The notes beneath the pieces were generated by a model. It ran no database searches and had not been told where the DNA came from. It saw nothing but the letters and a program-made list of their open reading frames with translations. Shown one piece after another: positions 19,639-20,875 of a stretch of DNA of 20,875 nucleotides (its first letter is position 1; every line of letters begins with the position of its first letter). Source of the DNA: Hymenopellis radicata. Its lineage: Eukaryota; Basidiomycota; Agaricomycetes; Agaricales; Physalacriaceae. Made by a program: the position numbers and the translations under genes. The stretch covers positions 1 to 20,875 of the forward strand of contig JADNRX010000834.1 in NCBI GenBank assembly GCA_015501595.1. The letters run 5' to 3'.

Positions 19639-20875
19639 GGAAAATTGGTCATTTCGAGGCACCCGTGATGGCCTCTGGTGCTATTTTTGAACCGAGGCAG
19701 ATCCAAATCCGGATGCCAAACCTACCGAGGCAAAATAAATTTTGGGATCACCGCCTCCTCGTACAGTTCATTACCCAGATGGAGATTGATCCCTCATGCT
19801 GATGTCGCGCCAGTGTTGCGCCGCTAAGAATGCCGGAGTATGTCAATGCCATGCTTGCGGAGTACGGGTTGCGAGTCCAACCTCATAAGTATGCGGGGTG
19901 CGCGGTCAGACGCATTGTTTTGAGTCATGTTGACTTACCGTTCTAGATAAAGTAAACTAGAAGACCGTGTCTCAATGAGTAGTAGTACATTGTCCGACAC
20001 ACAGACCTGCAAACTGTCTACGGAATGTTGAGTCCAGTCGTAAGTCAGCTGTCTCGCCATCGCCGTCCTGAGATTCGTACAACGTGCGGCAGACGTGATG
20101 ATCAGCCATGACGACCAGCCGAGAGCCGTAAAGACGGTGATGTACAAGCTCTAACCCGCCTACCAGAACAATGGACTAATGACAGATAAACACCCATCTA
20201 AAGGACAAAATTCAGTTTTGCAAGAATACTCAAAATTCAAAACTCTCACCAGGGCAATAACTACGGGCTCTACAGCCTTCATACATCGTACACGGCGTGT
20301 CTGGGGCTATATCCTCTGAGACACAAGACAATCCTTGAAGTCAGTGGCATAGTCTTGCCGTCCCGACACATGTTGAGCCCGAGGGACATTGGGTATCGGG
20401 CGGGCGTGTGTGATCAATCAAGTTGAAACGATAGTTGATTCAAGGCCTGGTACGCTGTGGAAATACATCTATACGTCCTGATGGACTTATACGGAGCCTC
20501 TCGCATAGTATCATCTTCCCGCTGCCCAGTCATCCTGCCCAAACTCGATGTCATACGTTCCCGGTGACAAAGATAAGGGCTTGAGAGCAGCAGGAGCTCT
20601 ATCCCAGCAAGTACATGCAAGAACTCTTGGGGTGAATCCGGTGCAGAAGTTCTGAAGAAGGATCAGATAAGAACGGTCGAAAGATTTACCCAACAAATCT
20701 ACCTGAGAGCGTTAGGCGGCTCCAACCGGTCATATATATAGAAATGCGCGAACTGCCCGTGTTCAGACGACATCATCCCGACATTCCGCCTCCCGTCCGG
20801 CCACAAGTGAAGTTGTGTCCAGGGGGGCCAATTCAGAATGTCGCGGCCGTGATAATGCGGGAGATCACATAGAGC
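19639..20875 (+). mobile_element. Array unit 6, cut by the window end
   Basis: The left 1237 bases of another unit, starting GGAAAATTGG. It includes the TGA-interrupted frame (19668-19946) and the antisense gene-fragment region. One G is missing near 20858. The array continues beyond the window. Confidence 0.85.

Noticed and set aside
3159..20875. Array as rDNA spacer, centromere satellite or telomeric repeat
   Set aside because: No rRNA sequence and no telomere hexamer array are present. Defined termini and a target duplication point to a transposon.

Overview
The window looks like nuclear DNA of a filamentous fungus, most likely a basidiomycete. The basis is a secreted 5'-nucleotidase gene split by six GT-AG introns of only 47-57 bp and an intron-containing elongator tRNA-Met gene. 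The species cannot be named from the sequence. Two conventional genes lie in the first 2.5 kb; the remaining 18 kb are mobile DNA.

Layout. At 114-2134 (+) is a seven-exon gene for a secreted 5'-nucleotidase / metallophosphoesterase of about 566 residues. At 2375-2473 (+) is tRNA-Met(CAT). At 2562-3158 is a GC-rich, palindrome-rich stretch that ends in a 419-bp MITE (2740-3158) with TAGGGTGGCGG terminal inverted repeats and many CACGTG and GTAAWTTAC motifs. From 3159 to the window end is an array of nearly identical ~3.28-kb elements: unit 1 (+, 3225-6442), unit 2 (-, 6443-9719), unit 3 (+, 9792-13061), unit 4 (+, 13068-16343), unit 5 (+, 16350-19632) and unit 6 (+, 19639 to the edge, cut off).

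Main finding. Each array unit reads as a TIR transposon. It begins GG and ends CC. It has imperfect inverted termini (GTCATKTCGAGGCA placed 9 nt inside each end), a terminal cluster of AAATYGGTC iterons, and an 8-bp target duplication (GAGTGACC). These traits are hAT-like, but no transposase is visible. The 8-bp duplication lies inside the element's own right end, so one copy jumped into another in inverted orientation. The host copy sits in the TIR of the MITE. The two footprints (ACCCTA from the MITE, GAGTGA from the self-insertion) recur between the later copies. The array therefore seems to have grown from one nested dimer by recombination or template switching, and units 1 and 2 form a 6.5-kb palindrome.

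Cargo. Every complete unit carries a degenerate polyubiquitin fragment, a 92-codon frame with one internal TGA that an intron-like 53-nt segment could span, an antisense spliceable open frame of about 181 codons with a 51-nt intron, and a tRNA-like B box with a T run. The units thus resemble Pack-type non-autonomous elements that picked up host gene pieces at DNA level. Differences seen between copies were one-base indels, so the copies are very young or homogenised, or the indels are consensus errors.
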